Of a stretch of 64,000 bases of DNA, positions 17,885-26,438 are shown one piece after another. The stretch spans positions 62,001 to 126,000 of the forward strand of contig JAIYCQ010000002.1 of NCBI GenBank assembly GCA_027487945.1, given 5' to 3'. Within the stretch, counting starts at the first letter, position 1. Every line of letters starts with the position of its first letter. Under the pieces are notes generated by a model. That model had not been told where the DNA came from. It worked only from the letters and a program-made list of their open reading frames with translations, and ran no database searches. The translations under genes were made by a program, and so were the position numbers. The stretch comes from Caulobacteraceae bacterium. GTDB lineage: Bacteria > Pseudomonadota > Alphaproteobacteria > Caulobacterales > Caulobacteraceae.

Positions 17885-20008
17885 CTAGCCCACCATCTGG
17901 AGGAGGACGTCGTAGAGGTCCTTGCCGGCCTGGACGAGTCGGGCGGAGGCGCTGAACGCCTGCTGGTAGGTCGTCATGCTGATCAGTTCCTGGTCGAGAT
18001 TGACCCCCTCGGCGGAGCTGCGGCGGGTGTCGGCCTCGGCGGCGACGGCCTGGGCGATCTCCTGGCGCGAAACCGCGTTCTCGGCCTTGCGACCGATCGA
18101 GCCGGCGAACTCGGCGGCGTAGCGCGACACGCTCATGGATCCGGCCGATGACCCGCCGACCGCGTCGAAGCGGGTGATCGCTTCCCCGGCCGCCGCCAGC
18201 CTCTGGGCCCCGCGCCCGTCGCCGATCGCCAGGGCCGGCCGGCCGAGCGCAGCCTGGGCGGGATCGAAGGTCGCCAGCGCCAGGCGGCCGGGCGCGCTCG
18301 CGATGTCCGCTCGAACGGCGAAGCTGGTGACGCGCGACGCCCGCTCGGCCTTTCCGATGCCGAACAGCTCAGAGACCGACGGTCCCCCAGACCCGCGCGA
18401 GGTCTGGTCGTTGACCACCGACACCGTCTGCCCGGTGACGCCGCCGAAGCTCAGGGCGCCGTCCGCGTCGAGCGAGAACTGCCCGTAGAGGCCGACGCCG
18501 CCGCCGGTCGCATTCAGGGCGTTGAGCAGGTCCTGCATCGTGCCGCCGGCCGGGACGGCCACCGTGATGTCGCGGATGCGGGCCCCGTCCGCGCCGGCGA
18601 CGCGCAGGGTCAGGCTGTCGCCGGCGGTGAAGCCGTGCGGATCGGCCGTCGTCAGGCCGGTCTCGTAGTAGGGATAGCCGCTGGAGGCGACGAGGTCGTT
18701 CAGGCCGAAGAAGTGCGAGAAGCCCTTGCCGGCCCGGTCTGACGGGGTGGCGGCCGGATCGACGATGGCCACGCCGTTGGAGCCGGTCGCCGACAGGGTC
18801 AGGGCCCCGTTCGCGAAGCTGGCGGAGCCCAGTCCGCCCAGCTGGCCGTTGAGGGTGGCCATGAAGCTCGCGGGGGTGAAGGCGGTCGTGGTGGCGCCGC
18901 CGTCGATGCTCATCGAGCCGGCGTCGAAGTCGATGTCGACCTGCCGGGCCGCGACGCCGGCGGCGTCGACGATGACCACGCTGGTGCGGCCGCTGAAGCC
19001 GCCGATCGCGGTGGCCAGCTCCATGCCGGTGTCCCGGCCGGTCAGGCTCGTCGGCGCGGGAACCGCCGAGGCCGCGTTGTGGGCCCGGTTCAGCTCATCC
19101 ACGGAGCGGGTGACGAACTCCGACAGCTGGTCGCCCAGCGCGGGCAGCTCCCGGTCGCGGAGATCTAGCAGGCCCCGAATCTCGCCGCCGGTGATCCTGG
19201 CGTTCAGGAAGGGCTCGCCGCTGCCGCCGGTCAGCGAGACGGTGATCTCGCCGGACGCCCCTTCGGTGCGGACATACTTCAGCACCGCCGCGCCGCCGAT
19301 GCCGGCGCCGGCCAGTGCGTTGCCATCTGAGGCCCGGATGATGACGCCGCCGTTGGCGCGGGCCGCGACACTGACGTCCATCAGGGTCGACAGCTCATTG
19401 ATCAGCTGGCTCTGGATGTTCTCCGGGCCGGTGGTGTCTCCGCCCTGCACCCGGCCGCGGCTGATTTCGCCGTTCAGGTCGTCGATCTGCTTGAGCAGCT
19501 GGTTGGTGCGCTCGACGGCCGCGGCGATCTGGGTGTCGGCCTCGACGCTCATCGACTGCAGCGTCGTCGAGATCCGCGAGGCCTCGCTCAGGAAGTCGGT
19601 GACCCGGTCGATCGCCTGATCGCGCCGGATGGACGAGGCGGAGTCGGTCGAGGCGGCGGTGAAGGCGGCGTAGACATCGTCCAGGCGCGCGAAGAACGAG
19701 CTGCTGTCGCCCGGATTGCCGAACAGCGCCTGGGCCCTGTCCATGGCCGTGGCGATCACGCCGGCTTCCGCCGCCGAGGCCGTGGCGGTCAGCGAGGCGC
19801 GCTGCAGGAACTGATCCGTCGCCCGCCGGATCTGGGTGACGTTGACCCCCGCGCCCATCCCGCCGGACACCAGCGGGGCCTGGTCGATGACCTTGCGGAC
19901 GTAGCCCGGGGTATTGATGTTGGCGATGTTGTCCGAGACCGTCCGCAGGCCGGTCTGGGCGGCCATCAGGCCGGAGTTGGCGGACGACAGGATCGAGGTG
20001 AGGCTCAT
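17885..20008 (-). CDS. flgK: Flagellar hook-associated protein FlgK
   Basis: FlgK (HAP1) caps the hook before filament assembly. The 707-residue product has the N-terminal flagellar rod motif (SGLMAAQTGLRTVSDNIANI, then NTPGYVRK) and the C-terminal half of the coil (QELISMTTYQQAFSASARLV, with QAGKDLYDVLLQMVG at the end). The middle is a long beta-rich variable region, making it larger than the enterobacterial protein. It is divergent from fliK and precedes flgL by 4 bp. A sigma-54-like promoter lies about 150 bp upstream, and FlbD-type motifs lie between, so late flagellar timing is inferred. Confidence 0.95.
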   Translation of the reverse strand: MSLTSILSSANSGLMAAQTGLRTVSDNIANINTPGYVRKVIDQAPLVSGGMGAGVNVTQIRRATDQFLQRASLTATASAAEAGVIATAMDRAQALFGNPGDSSSFFARLDDVYAAFTAASTDSASSIRRDQAIDRVTDFLSEASRISTTLQSMSVEADTQIAAAVERTNQLLKQIDDLNGEISRGRVQGGDTTGPENIQSQLINELSTLMDVSVAARANGGVIIRASDGNALAGAGIGGAAVLKYVRTEGASGEITVSLTGGSGEPFLNARITGGEIRGLLDLRDRELPALGDQLSEFVTRSVDELNRAHNAASAVPAPTSLTGRDTGMELATAIGGFSGRTSVVIVDAAGVAARQVDIDFDAGSMSIDGGATTTAFTPASFMATLNGQLGGLGSASFANGALTLSATGSNGVAIVDPAATPSDRAGKGFSHFFGLNDLVASSGYPYYETGLTTADPHGFTAGDSLTLRVAGADGARIRDITVAVPAGGTMQDLLNALNATGGGVGLYGQFSLDADGALSFGGVTGQTVSVVNDQTSRGSGGPSVSELFGIGKAERASRVTSFAVRADIASAPGRLALATFDPAQAALGRPALAIGDGRGAQRLAAAGEAITRFDAVGGSSAGSMSVSRYAAEFAGSIGRKAENAVSRQEIAQAVAAEADTRRSSAEGVNLDQELISMTTYQQAFSASARLVQAGKDLYDVLLQMVG

Positions 20009-20025
20009 GACGCGGTCGCCTCCAG

Positions 20026-20066
20026 CCCGGCAAAGCCTGACGCGCGAACCGGCGCATTTTGCCGGG
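20026..20066. promoter_or_regulatory. Inverted CCCGGCAAA motifs, FlbD ftr-like
   Basis: CCCGGCAAA at 20026-20034 and its reverse complement within TTTTGCCGGG at 20057-20066 form an inverted pair in the flgK leader. The half site resembles the Caulobacter ftr element bound by FlbD. Lying downstream of the predicted start site, it could act as a repressing or activating site; this is inference. Confidence 0.4.
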
Positions 20067-20156
20067 CCGATTCAGGGGCAAGCCTGCCCTTCGATGCTAA
20101 GCTATTGATAACCATAAACTTCGATTCCGCGGGCCGGATGACCCGAACGTCCTCAG

Positions 20157-20172
20157 CGCAAGGACGGCGCCA
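20157..20172 (-). promoter_or_regulatory. Sigma-54-like promoter for flgKL
   Basis: On the minus strand TGGCGC-CGTCC-TTGCG matches the -24/-12 consensus with the required 10 bp between GG and GC. The predicted transcript would have a leader of about 135 nt before flgK. Sigma-54 control of hook-associated genes is established in Caulobacter. Confidence 0.65.
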
Positions 20173-20215
20173 GACGGCGCGGGGCGGCACTTCGCGCCAC
20201 ATCGACCGGCTTGGG

Positions 20216-20225
20216 CCCGGCAAAA
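20216..20225. promoter_or_regulatory. CCCGGCAAAAA motif, candidate FlbD enhancer
   Basis: A third CCCGGCAA-type half site lies between the two divergent sigma-54-like promoters, about 45 bp behind the flgK promoter and 85 bp behind the fliK promoter, where an enhancer-bound NtrC-class activator could serve both. The role is inferred. Confidence 0.35.
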
Positions 20226-20310
20226 AGCGCACCGAGTGGGCGGGGGCAGGGCAGGGGTCCGCGTCCATCAAGCCCATAAAAAACAAGGACTTGAGGATGT
20301 TTCCGAGACT

Positions 20311-20326
20311 TGGCCCGGGCGTTGCT
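20311..20326 (+). promoter_or_regulatory. Sigma-54-like promoter for fliK-flgD-flgE
   Basis: TGGCCC-GGGCG-TTGCT fits the -24/-12 consensus with exact GG-N10-GC spacing. It ends 74 bp before the fliK ATG. No open reading frame of note lies in between. Confidence 0.7.
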
Positions 20327-20400
20327 ACCTGACTGTCGAATAGTCCGGGCGCAGCAGGCGCCGACCGTACAGTCACCGCCCAGGGGCGTCCAAGCCTGCC

Positions 20401-21996
20401 ATGACCGCGTTCGCGTCCATCGTTCTCGCCGCCCTGCCGGGCGTCGGCGCCAAGTCCGGCGCTGACGGCCTCGCCATGGCCGACGCGAAGGGCACCGCCG
20501 GGCAGGGTCCCGCCGGGGCGTTCGAGGCGCTGATGGCCTCGCTGATCGACGGTGCGGCGGCTCCCGCGGACGCTCCGGTCGCATCGGCCGTTCCGCTGCC
20601 GCTGGCCAACGCGACCCTGCCGGCCGCCTCTGTCCCAGGTCTTGCCGACGGAGCTCTGGAGCCGGCTCCGGTCGAGCTGGACGTCGCCCTTCTGAACGAC
20701 GCGAGCGCGGCTGAGGCGCTCGCCGCCGCCGGTGTGGTGTCGCTCGCGCCCCTCCCGCAGCCGGCTCAGGCGACGACAGATGTCGAGCCCGCGACCCCTG
20801 CCGCGCCGGCTTCGACCGCGCCGGGCCTCGCCGGTCCCCGCGCTCCGGACCTGGCCACAGAGACCGCTTCGGCCCCTGCCGAGCGCGCCGTTTCGACACC
20901 GGTCAGCCCGCAGGCCGTGGACGCCGCCTCAAGCGACGTCTTCGCCATGCTCGCCGCCGGGACCGACAGCCCGCCGCAGCCGCCACTGCCCGCCCGGCCC
21001 GTAGCCGGCGCGTTGGCCGCGTCCCAGCCTTCCGCCGGTCTCGGAGCGCCGGCGGCTGATGTCCTGGCCAGCCTCACCGGTCGGGTCATCGACCGCGCCC
21101 GGACCCCGGAGACGACCCTCGCCGAGCCGGCGGCGTCCGACGCCGCGTCCGCCCGCGAGTCCTCCGTCGAGGGCCTGGTCGATTCGCCGGTCGAGCTGGC
21201 GCTCGAGACCGCCCTTTCGCCCGAGGCGCCGGTTCCGGTCGAGGCCGCCGTCGTTGAGACGCCGACAGTTCCTGCGCCCGCGTCCGGTCGCCGCCCGGCC
21301 CGAGCGGAGTCGGTCCGGGTCGAGGCGCTCGCCGCCTCCCTGGAGACCGACGGGCCCGACCTGACCGCGGCGCCCCGCGTCGAAGCCCGCCCGGCCGCGG
21401 ACGCCGCCCCGGCCCCGGTGGCCCGGCCCGAAGCCGCTGCGGCGCCCGCCCTGACCGCCGATCTGGGCGACGAGGCTGCGCCGGCGACGCTGGACACCGC
21501 GCCCGCCGCCGCGACGCCGCAGGCGACAGCCGAGCTTCCTGTCGAGGCGACGCCGACCCGCGGCTCGCCCGAAACCGTGGCCCGCCTCGCCGCCGACATC
21601 GCCCAGAAGCTGGAAGGAAAGACCACCCGCTTCGATGTCCAGCTTGATCCGCTGGGCCTGGGCAAGGTCGATGTCAGCATCGAGATCAACGCCGACGGTC
21701 GTCTGAGCGCGTCCCTGTCCTTCGACTCCGCCCAGACGGCCGCCGACCTGCGCGGCCGGGCCGGTGAACTGCGCCAGGCGCTGGAGAAGGCCGGGTTCGA
21801 CCTGGCTGACGGCGGCCTGACCTTCGACATGAACAACCCGGGCGGCTCGGGCGGTCGGGAGGCGCGTGAGACGCTCGCCGCCTGGTCCAGCCGCGCCTTC
21901 GACACCGCCCGGACAGGCCTTGAACAGGCCGAGGCCCTTGCCGTCCGTTCCCCCTGGTCCCGCGCGCCGTCCCGCGGCGTCGACATCCGTATCTGA
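20401..21996 (+). CDS. fliK: Flagellar hook-length control protein FliK
   Basis: FliK measures hook length and switches the export gate from hook to filament substrates. The 531-residue product has a long Ala/Pro/Glu-rich, disordered N-terminal ruler and a C-terminal Flg_hook domain (about residues 400-480: LDPLGLGKVDVSIEINADGR, then RAGELRQALEKAGFDLADG). The composition bias explains the many long shadow frames here. It precedes flgD by 7 bp and flgE follows, a sensible hook-assembly operon under the sigma-54-like promoter at 20311. Confidence 0.9.
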   Translation: MTAFASIVLAALPGVGAKSGADGLAMADAKGTAGQGPAGAFEALMASLIDGAAAPADAPVASAVPLPLANATLPAASVPGLADGALEPAPVELDVALLNDASAAEALAAAGVVSLAPLPQPAQATTDVEPATPAAPASTAPGLAGPRAPDLATETASAPAERAVSTPVSPQAVDAASSDVFAMLAAGTDSPPQPPLPARPVAGALAASQPSAGLGAPAADVLASLTGRVIDRARTPETTLAEPAASDAASARESSVEGLVDSPVELALETALSPEAPVPVEAAVVETPTVPAPASGRRPARAESVRVEALAASLETDGPDLTAAPRVEARPAADAAPAPVARPEAAAAPALTADLGDEAAPATLDTAPAAATPQATAELPVEATPTRGSPETVARLAADIAQKLEGKTTRFDVQLDPLGLGKVDVSIEINADGRLSASLSFDSAQTAADLRGRAGELRQALEKAGFDLADGGLTFDMNNPGGSGGREARETLAAWSSRAFDTARTGLEQAEALAVRSPWSRAPSRGVDIRI

Positions 21997-22003
21997 GGCC
22001 CCC

Positions 22004-22666
22004 ATGGTCGACGCTGTCAGCACCGGCAATTCCGTTCTCGACAAGATCAACAACTCCCGCAACAGCCTGGCGAGCAGCGAGGAAACCTTCCTGGCGCTGC
22101 TGACCACGCAGCTGAAGAACCAGGATCCGCTGTCGCCGCTGGATTCGAACGAGTTCACCGCCCAGATCGTGCAGATGACGGGGGTCGAGCAGCAGCTGCT
22201 GACCAACGACCTGCTGGCGATGCTGGTCGGCATGAACGACGGCGGCCTGGCCGGTTCGGTCAACCTGATCGGCAAGACCGTGACCGCCGCCACCCCTGAC
22301 GCCACCCTGCAGGGTGGCCAGTCGACCTGGACCTACGACCTCGATCGCAAGGCCACGAGCGTGAAGTACGAGGTGGTGAATTCCGCCGGCCAGACCGTGT
22401 TCTCGCGCACCGACAGCGGCGTCGCCGCCGGCGAGGGTGACTTCAAGTGGGACGGCAAGACCACCCAGGGCACCCAGCTCCCCGACGGCGGGACCTACAG
22501 CCTGAAGATCACCGCCACCGGCTCCGGCGGCGAGACCATCAAATCCAGCATCTACACCACCGGCGTCGCGTCGGCGGTGGAAACCGTCAACGGCCAGACG
22601 GTGGTCAGCATCGGCAAGCTCAAGATCCCGCTCAGCGCGATCTCGAGCGTGCAGCAGACCGTCTAG
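22004..22666 (+). CDS. flgD: Flagellar hook assembly scaffold FlgD
   Basis: FlgD caps the growing hook and is needed for FlgE polymerisation. The 220-residue product carries the conserved N-terminal export/capping segment (FLALLTTQLKNQDPLSPLDS, then EFTAQIVQMTGVEQQLLTND) and a C-terminal tandem of FLG_D/Fn3-like beta domains (FKWDGKTTQGTQLPDGGTYS). I use the ATG at 22004; the track's longer frame adds 46 proline-rich residues that overlap fliK out of frame. It sits between fliK and flgE. Confidence 0.95.
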   Translation: MVDAVSTGNSVLDKINNSRNSLASSEETFLALLTTQLKNQDPLSPLDSNEFTAQIVQMTGVEQQLLTNDLLAMLVGMNDGGLAGSVNLIGKTVTAATPDATLQGGQSTWTYDLDRKATSVKYEVVNSAGQTVFSRTDSGVAAGEGDFKWDGKTTQGTQLPDGGTYSLKITATGSGGETIKSSIYTTGVASAVETVNGQTVVSIGKLKIPLSAISSVQQTV

Positions 22667-22702
22667 GCCCCCCGAACCCCAGTGCAGGAAGGATAACCCT
22701 CC

Positions 22703-24133
22703 ATGAGCATCAACAGCGCCATGCTGGCCGGCGTCACCGGCCTGATCTCGAACTCGCAGTCGCTGGCCGCGATTTCGGACAACATCGCCAACGTGAACAC
22801 CGTTGGCTACAAGCGCTCGCAGGCCAACTTCCAGACCCTGGTCAGCGGTCGGAACAGCGGCTCGTCGTATGCAGCGGGCGGCGTTACCGCCACGACCCGC
22901 CGGTTCATCACCACCCAGGGTCTGCCGACCCAGTCCAGCCGCAACACCGATCTGTCCATCTCCGGCAACGGCTTCTTCGTCGTCACCGAGAAGTCTGAAG
23001 ACCTCACTGCCGCCGACGCCCGCTCCTTCACCCGCGCCGGCTCGTTCCAGCTCGATAGCCAGGGCTACCTGCGCAACGACGCCGGCCTGTACCTGCAGGG
23101 CTGGCTGACCGACGCCGATGGCGTGATCGCGACCGATCCGTCCGACATCACCCGGCTGCAATCGATCAACGTCTCGGCGGTCGGCGGCGCCGCCGAGCAG
23201 ACCACCCGCGTCACGGTCAACGCCAACCTCGACGCCAGCCAGCCGCTGTCGGCCGAGGTGACCGGCGCCACCTACAACCCGGCCACCAACTCGATGGCCA
23301 TGTACGATCCGGACGCCGGCACGGGCGTGAAGCCGGACTTCTGGATCCAGGTGCCGGTCTCCGACTCCAAGGGCGGCAAGCGCACGGTCCAGATCGATTT
23401 CCTGCGCAGCGCCACGCCCAACCAGTGGTACGCCGAAGTCCGCGCCGTCCCGGCGAGCGACATCGAATCCGGCACGGGTCTCAGCAACGGTCAGCTGGCT
23501 GTCGGCATGGTGGCCTTCACCGAGGACGGCCGCCTCGACACCGGCGCCACCTTCGCCGCGCCGCTGTCGCCGCTGTTCGCCGACTGGAATGAGCCGGTGA
23601 TCAGCTTCGGCGCCTCGTCCGACGCCGCCCCCGGCGCCGGCGCGGTCAAGTGGGCGACCGGCCTCGGCATCGGCGACCAGGACATCCGCCTGGAGCTGAG
23701 CGGCGCGGCCGGCGGCATCACCAGCTTCGACAGCGAAAGCATCCTGCAGTCGGTCAACACCAACGGCACGGCCTTCGGCAACCTGACCGACATCGAGATC
23801 GACGACCAGGGCTTCGTGACGGCGATCTTCGACAACGGCATCTCGCGCCAGATCGCCCAGGTGGCCATCGCCACCTTCCCCAACGCCGACGGCCTGATCC
23901 CGACGAACGGAAACGCCTATCGGGTCAGCAAGGACAGCGGGACCTACAACTTCAAGACCGCGGGCAGCGGCGGGGCCGGCTACATCGCGCCGTCTACGCT
24001 GGAATCTTCGACCGTGGACCTGTCCAGCGAGTTTACCGGCCTCATCACCACGCAACGGGCCTACTCAGCGTCCTCAAAGATCATCACCACCGCAGATCAG
24101 ATGCTGGAGGAGCTTCTGAATATCAAGCGCTAG
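22703..24133 (+). CDS. flgE: Flagellar hook protein FlgE
   Basis: The hook subunit. The 476-residue product starts with the conserved rod/hook motif (GLISNSQSLAAISDNIANVN, then TVGYKRSQANF), has the central hook domains D1-D2, and ends with the FlgE C-terminal motif (LSSEFTGLITTQRAYSASSK, then ITTADQMLEELLNIKR). A strong ribosome site (AGGAAGGA) precedes the ATG. The gene is the last of the fliK-flgD-flgE unit. The following 160 bp is AT-rich and holds the sciP promoter. Confidence 0.96.
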   Translation: MSINSAMLAGVTGLISNSQSLAAISDNIANVNTVGYKRSQANFQTLVSGRNSGSSYAAGGVTATTRRFITTQGLPTQSSRNTDLSISGNGFFVVTEKSEDLTAADARSFTRAGSFQLDSQGYLRNDAGLYLQGWLTDADGVIATDPSDITRLQSINVSAVGGAAEQTTRVTVNANLDASQPLSAEVTGATYNPATNSMAMYDPDAGTGVKPDFWIQVPVSDSKGGKRTVQIDFLRSATPNQWYAEVRAVPASDIESGTGLSNGQLAVGMVAFTEDGRLDTGATFAAPLSPLFADWNEPVISFGASSDAAPGAGAVKWATGLGIGDQDIRLELSGAAGGITSFDSESILQSVNTNGTAFGNLTDIEIDDQGFVTAIFDNGISRQIAQVAIATFPNADGLIPTNGNAYRVSKDSGTYNFKTAGSGGAGYIAPSTLESSTVDLSSEFTGLITTQRAYSASSKIITTADQMLEELLNIKR

Positions 24134-24185
24134 TCTTGATATTTAGGGAGCTTTAATTCAGATGTATCACAATGAAACACTGACA

Positions 24186-24219
24186 TTAACTTGCGGTCGA
24201 CGGTGGTTAAGCTACTTAA
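24186..24219 (+). promoter_or_regulatory. TTAA cluster upstream of sciP
   Basis: TTAA occurs at 24186, 24207 and 24216 in a locally AT-rich 164-bp gap. The core GGTTAAGCTACTTAAACC is a near palindrome, with N5 rather than the canonical N7 between the two TTAA boxes. CtrA activates sciP in Caulobacter, so these are candidate CtrA half sites; the spacing makes this tentative. Confidence 0.45.
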
Positions 24220-24297
24220 ACCATCGCGCTTTACCGCATGTTATTTCAGGTGGTGCATCTTCCTCCCGAACAGTCTTGGTGAGAGAGGCGTAGAAGG

Positions 24298-24579
24298 ATG
24301 CTTCAACAGCAGCGCGTGAACAGCAGAGGCGAGAAGTACGTGATCGGTCCGACCGGCGCGCCGCTGACGCTGGGCGACCTGCCGCCGGCCAATACCGAGC
24401 GTTGGGTGATCCGGCGCAAGGCAGAGGTGGTGGCGGCCGTGCGGGGAGGACTCCTCACTCTGGACGAGGCCTGCGATCGCTATCGCCTCACCAACGAAGA
24501 GTTTCTGACCTGGCAGAAATCAATCGACCGTCACGGCCTCGCCGGCCTGCGGACGACGAGACTGCAACAATATCGCTGA
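24298..24579 (+). CDS. sciP: CtrA inhibitor SciP (DUF1153)
   Basis: SciP binds CtrA and/or DNA in G1 and blocks CtrA-activated transcription of genes such as ctrA itself. The 93-residue product matches the DUF1153 family across its whole length: VNSRGEKYVIGPTGAPLTLG, then the helix-turn-helix region ERWVIRRKAEVVAAVRGGLL and EEFLTWQKSIDRHGLAGLRT, ending RLQQYR. It lies between flgE and the fliF operon, as in Caulobacter. A terminator-like hairpin follows. Regulation by CtrA is inferred from the TTAA cluster upstream. Confidence 0.96.
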   Translation: MLQQQRVNSRGEKYVIGPTGAPLTLGDLPPANTERWVIRRKAEVVAAVRGGLLTLDEACDRYRLTNEEFLTWQKSIDRHGLAGLRTTRLQQYR

Positions 24580-24613
24580 GCCGATTGCCCCCCAACGGGC
24601 TCAGCGTACTGCG

Positions 24614-24643
24614 CGGCCGCGTTCCGGAGACGGGGCGCGGCCG
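24614..24643 (+). terminator. Hairpin terminator after sciP
   Basis: CGGCCGCG and CGCGGCCG form a perfect 8-bp stem around a 14-nt loop, followed by TTGCTTT. It separates sciP from the fliF promoter. Confidence 0.5.
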
Positions 24644-24675
24644 TTGCTTTCCCGGCCGGGGCGCGAGGAGCGGCC

Positions 24676-24690
24676 TTAACAGGGCGTTTA
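24676..24690 (+). promoter_or_regulatory. CtrA box for the fliF operon
   Basis: TTAACAGGGCGTTTA is TTAA-N7-TTTA, one base off the CtrA consensus TTAA-N7-TTAA, 81 bp before the fliF start. Class II flagellar genes such as fliF are known CtrA targets in Caulobacter. Confidence 0.7.
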
Positions 24691-24770
24691 CCCTGCACCC
24701 GGTAATTCCTGCCTAGCGGCGCGGGTCACGTTGGCCCGACGCGCCTTTTGTTGGGTAGGGGCTGTCCAGC

Positions 24771-26438
24771 GTGGAAGGGTTCATGAACGGCGTTCGCGCC
24801 TTCGGGGTTGCCCGGCTCGCCGCCATGCTCGGCATCGGGGCGGCGTTGATCGCCGGCCTGATCTGGCTGGGCGCGACGCTTGGCGCGCAGCCCAAGGCGC
24901 TGCTCTATTCGAACCTCGACATGAAGGAAGCCTCCACCGTCGTCCAGGCGCTGGACCAGGCGGGCATCGCCTATGAGCTGAAGGGCGACGGCACCACGAT
25001 CATGGTGCCGCGCGACCAGGTCGCCTCGACACGCCTGATGATCTCCGGCAAGGGCCTGGTGACGTCCGGGTCCGTCGGCTATGAAATCTTCGACCAGGGC
25101 GCCACGCTCGGCCAGACCGACTTCGTCCAGCAGCTGAACCGTCAGCGCGCGCTGGAGGGTGAACTGGCCCGGACGATCCGGTCGCTCGACGGCGTCACTT
25201 TCGCCCGCGTCCACCTCAACCTGCCCCGTCGTCAGCTGTTCGAGGAAGAGGCCGAGGCCCCCTCCGGCTCGGTGACCATTGGCATCGGCGGTCGCAAGCC
25301 GACCGAAGACCAGGTCCAGGCGGTGCAGAACCTCGTCGCCGGCGCGGTGCCGGGGCTGAAGGCCGAACAGGTCTCCATCATCGACCAGCACGGCAAGACC
25401 CTGTCGGTCGGCGGCTCGTCCATGGCCAGCAAGCTGGCCGATGATCGCAAGACCGAGGTCGAGCGCAAGATGGCCGCCCGGATCAAGGAGCTGGTCGAGG
25501 GCGTGGTCGGCGCCGGCCGGTCGCGCGTCGAGGTCAGCGCCGACATCGACATGGCCCGGGTGACCGAGCAGGAAACCACCTACGATCCCGACGGTCAGGT
25601 CATCCGCTCCGAACAGACGGGCGAGGAGAGCGCCCAGGAGTCGGAAGCCAACGGCGCCAACGCGGTGACGGCCGGCGGCAACATCCCCGGCGGGGCAGCC
25701 CCGGCTGCGGGCGGCGCCGCCGGTTCGACCAGCGGCCGCAACGAGTCGACGACCAACTACGAGATCAGCAACAAGACCCGCACCGAGGTGCGTGAGCCCG
25801 GGGCCATCAAGAAGATTTCCGTCGCGGTCGCCGTCGACGGCGTCACCGCCCCCGGCGCCGACGGCAAGCCCGGCGCCTATACGCCCCGGTCGGCCGAAGA
25901 GCTGGCGCGCCTCGATGAACTGGTGAAGGCCGCCGTCGGCTTCGACACCACCCGGGGCGACACGGTGAAGGTCACCAATGTCCGCTTCGCCCGGGAAGCG
26001 GTCGACACCACGGGCGGCGAGGCCGGCCTGCTGTCGAGCTTCGACAAGAACGACATCATGCGCGCCGTTGAGCTGGCGGTGCTGGGCATCGTTGCGGTCC
26101 TGATCATGATCTTCGGCGTCCGGCCGCTGCTCAAGAGCCTGGTGGCCGGCGGCGGCGCGGGCGGTGCGGGTCTGCCCGCCCTGGCCGGCGCCGCCGGCGG
26201 CGGCCAGGCCACCCGCCTCGTGACCACGCCCGAGGGCGCCCAGTACCAGGTCCAGGTCGACCCCAGTACGGGCGAGGCCCTGGCGCTCCCGGGCCCCGAT
26301 CTCGACCAGCGCATCGACATCGCCCGCATCGAGGGCCAGGTCCGCGCCTCCTCGGTCAAGCGCGTCGCCGACTTCGTCGACAAACACCCTGACGAGTCCG
26401 TCTCGATCCTCCGCACCTGGCTGCACGAAACGACATGA
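24771..26438 (+). CDS. fliF: Flagellar MS-ring protein FliF
   Basis: FliF forms the inner-membrane MS ring on which the flagellum is built. The 555-residue product has an N-terminal membrane helix (about residues 15-35), two ring-building motifs ([20 protein letters not shown] through the [20 protein letters not shown] region), an extended loop with [17 protein letters not shown], a C-terminal membrane helix ([19 protein letters not shown]) and the FliG-binding tail. The start is taken as GTG at 24771, with ATG at 24783 as an alternative. The 3' end overlaps fliG (ATGA). Confidence 0.95.
   Translation: MEGFMNGVRAFGVARLAAMLGIGAALIAGLIWLGATLGAQPKALLYSNLDMKEASTVVQALDQAGIAYELKGDGTTIMVPRDQVASTRLMISGKGLVTSGSVGYEIFDQGATLGQTDFVQQLNRQRALEGELARTIRSLDGVTFARVHLNLPRRQLFEEEAEAPSGSVTIGIGGRKPTEDQVQAVQNLVAGAVPGLKAEQVSIIDQHGKTLSVGGSSMASKLADDRKTEVERKMAARIKELVEGVVGAGRSRVEVSADIDMARVTEQETTYDPDGQVIRSEQTGEESAQESEANGANAVTAGGNIPGGAAPAAGGAAGSTSGRNESTTNYEISNKTRTEVREPGAIKKISVAVAVDGVTAPGADGKPGAYTPRSAEELARLDELVKAAVGFDTTRGDTVKVTNVRFAREAVDTTGGEAGLLSSFDKNDIMRAVELAVLGIVAVLIMIFGVRPLLKSLVAGGGAGGAGLPALAGAAGGGQATRLVTTPEGAQYQVQVDPSTGEALALPGPDLDQRIDIARIEGQVRASSVKRVADFVDKHPDESVSILRTWLHETT

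Noticed and set aside
20035-20070. A sigma-54-like element TCGGCCCGGCAAAATGCG on the minus strand
   Set aside because: GG and GC are 11 bp apart instead of 10; the element at 20157-20172 fits exactly.
20105-20332. 75-residue ORF between flgK and fliK
   Set aside because: It covers both sigma-54-like promoters, has no family character and no ribosome site.
21686-24055. 789-residue minus-strand frame
   Set aside because: Antisense to fliK, flgD and flgE, which carry clear family motifs.
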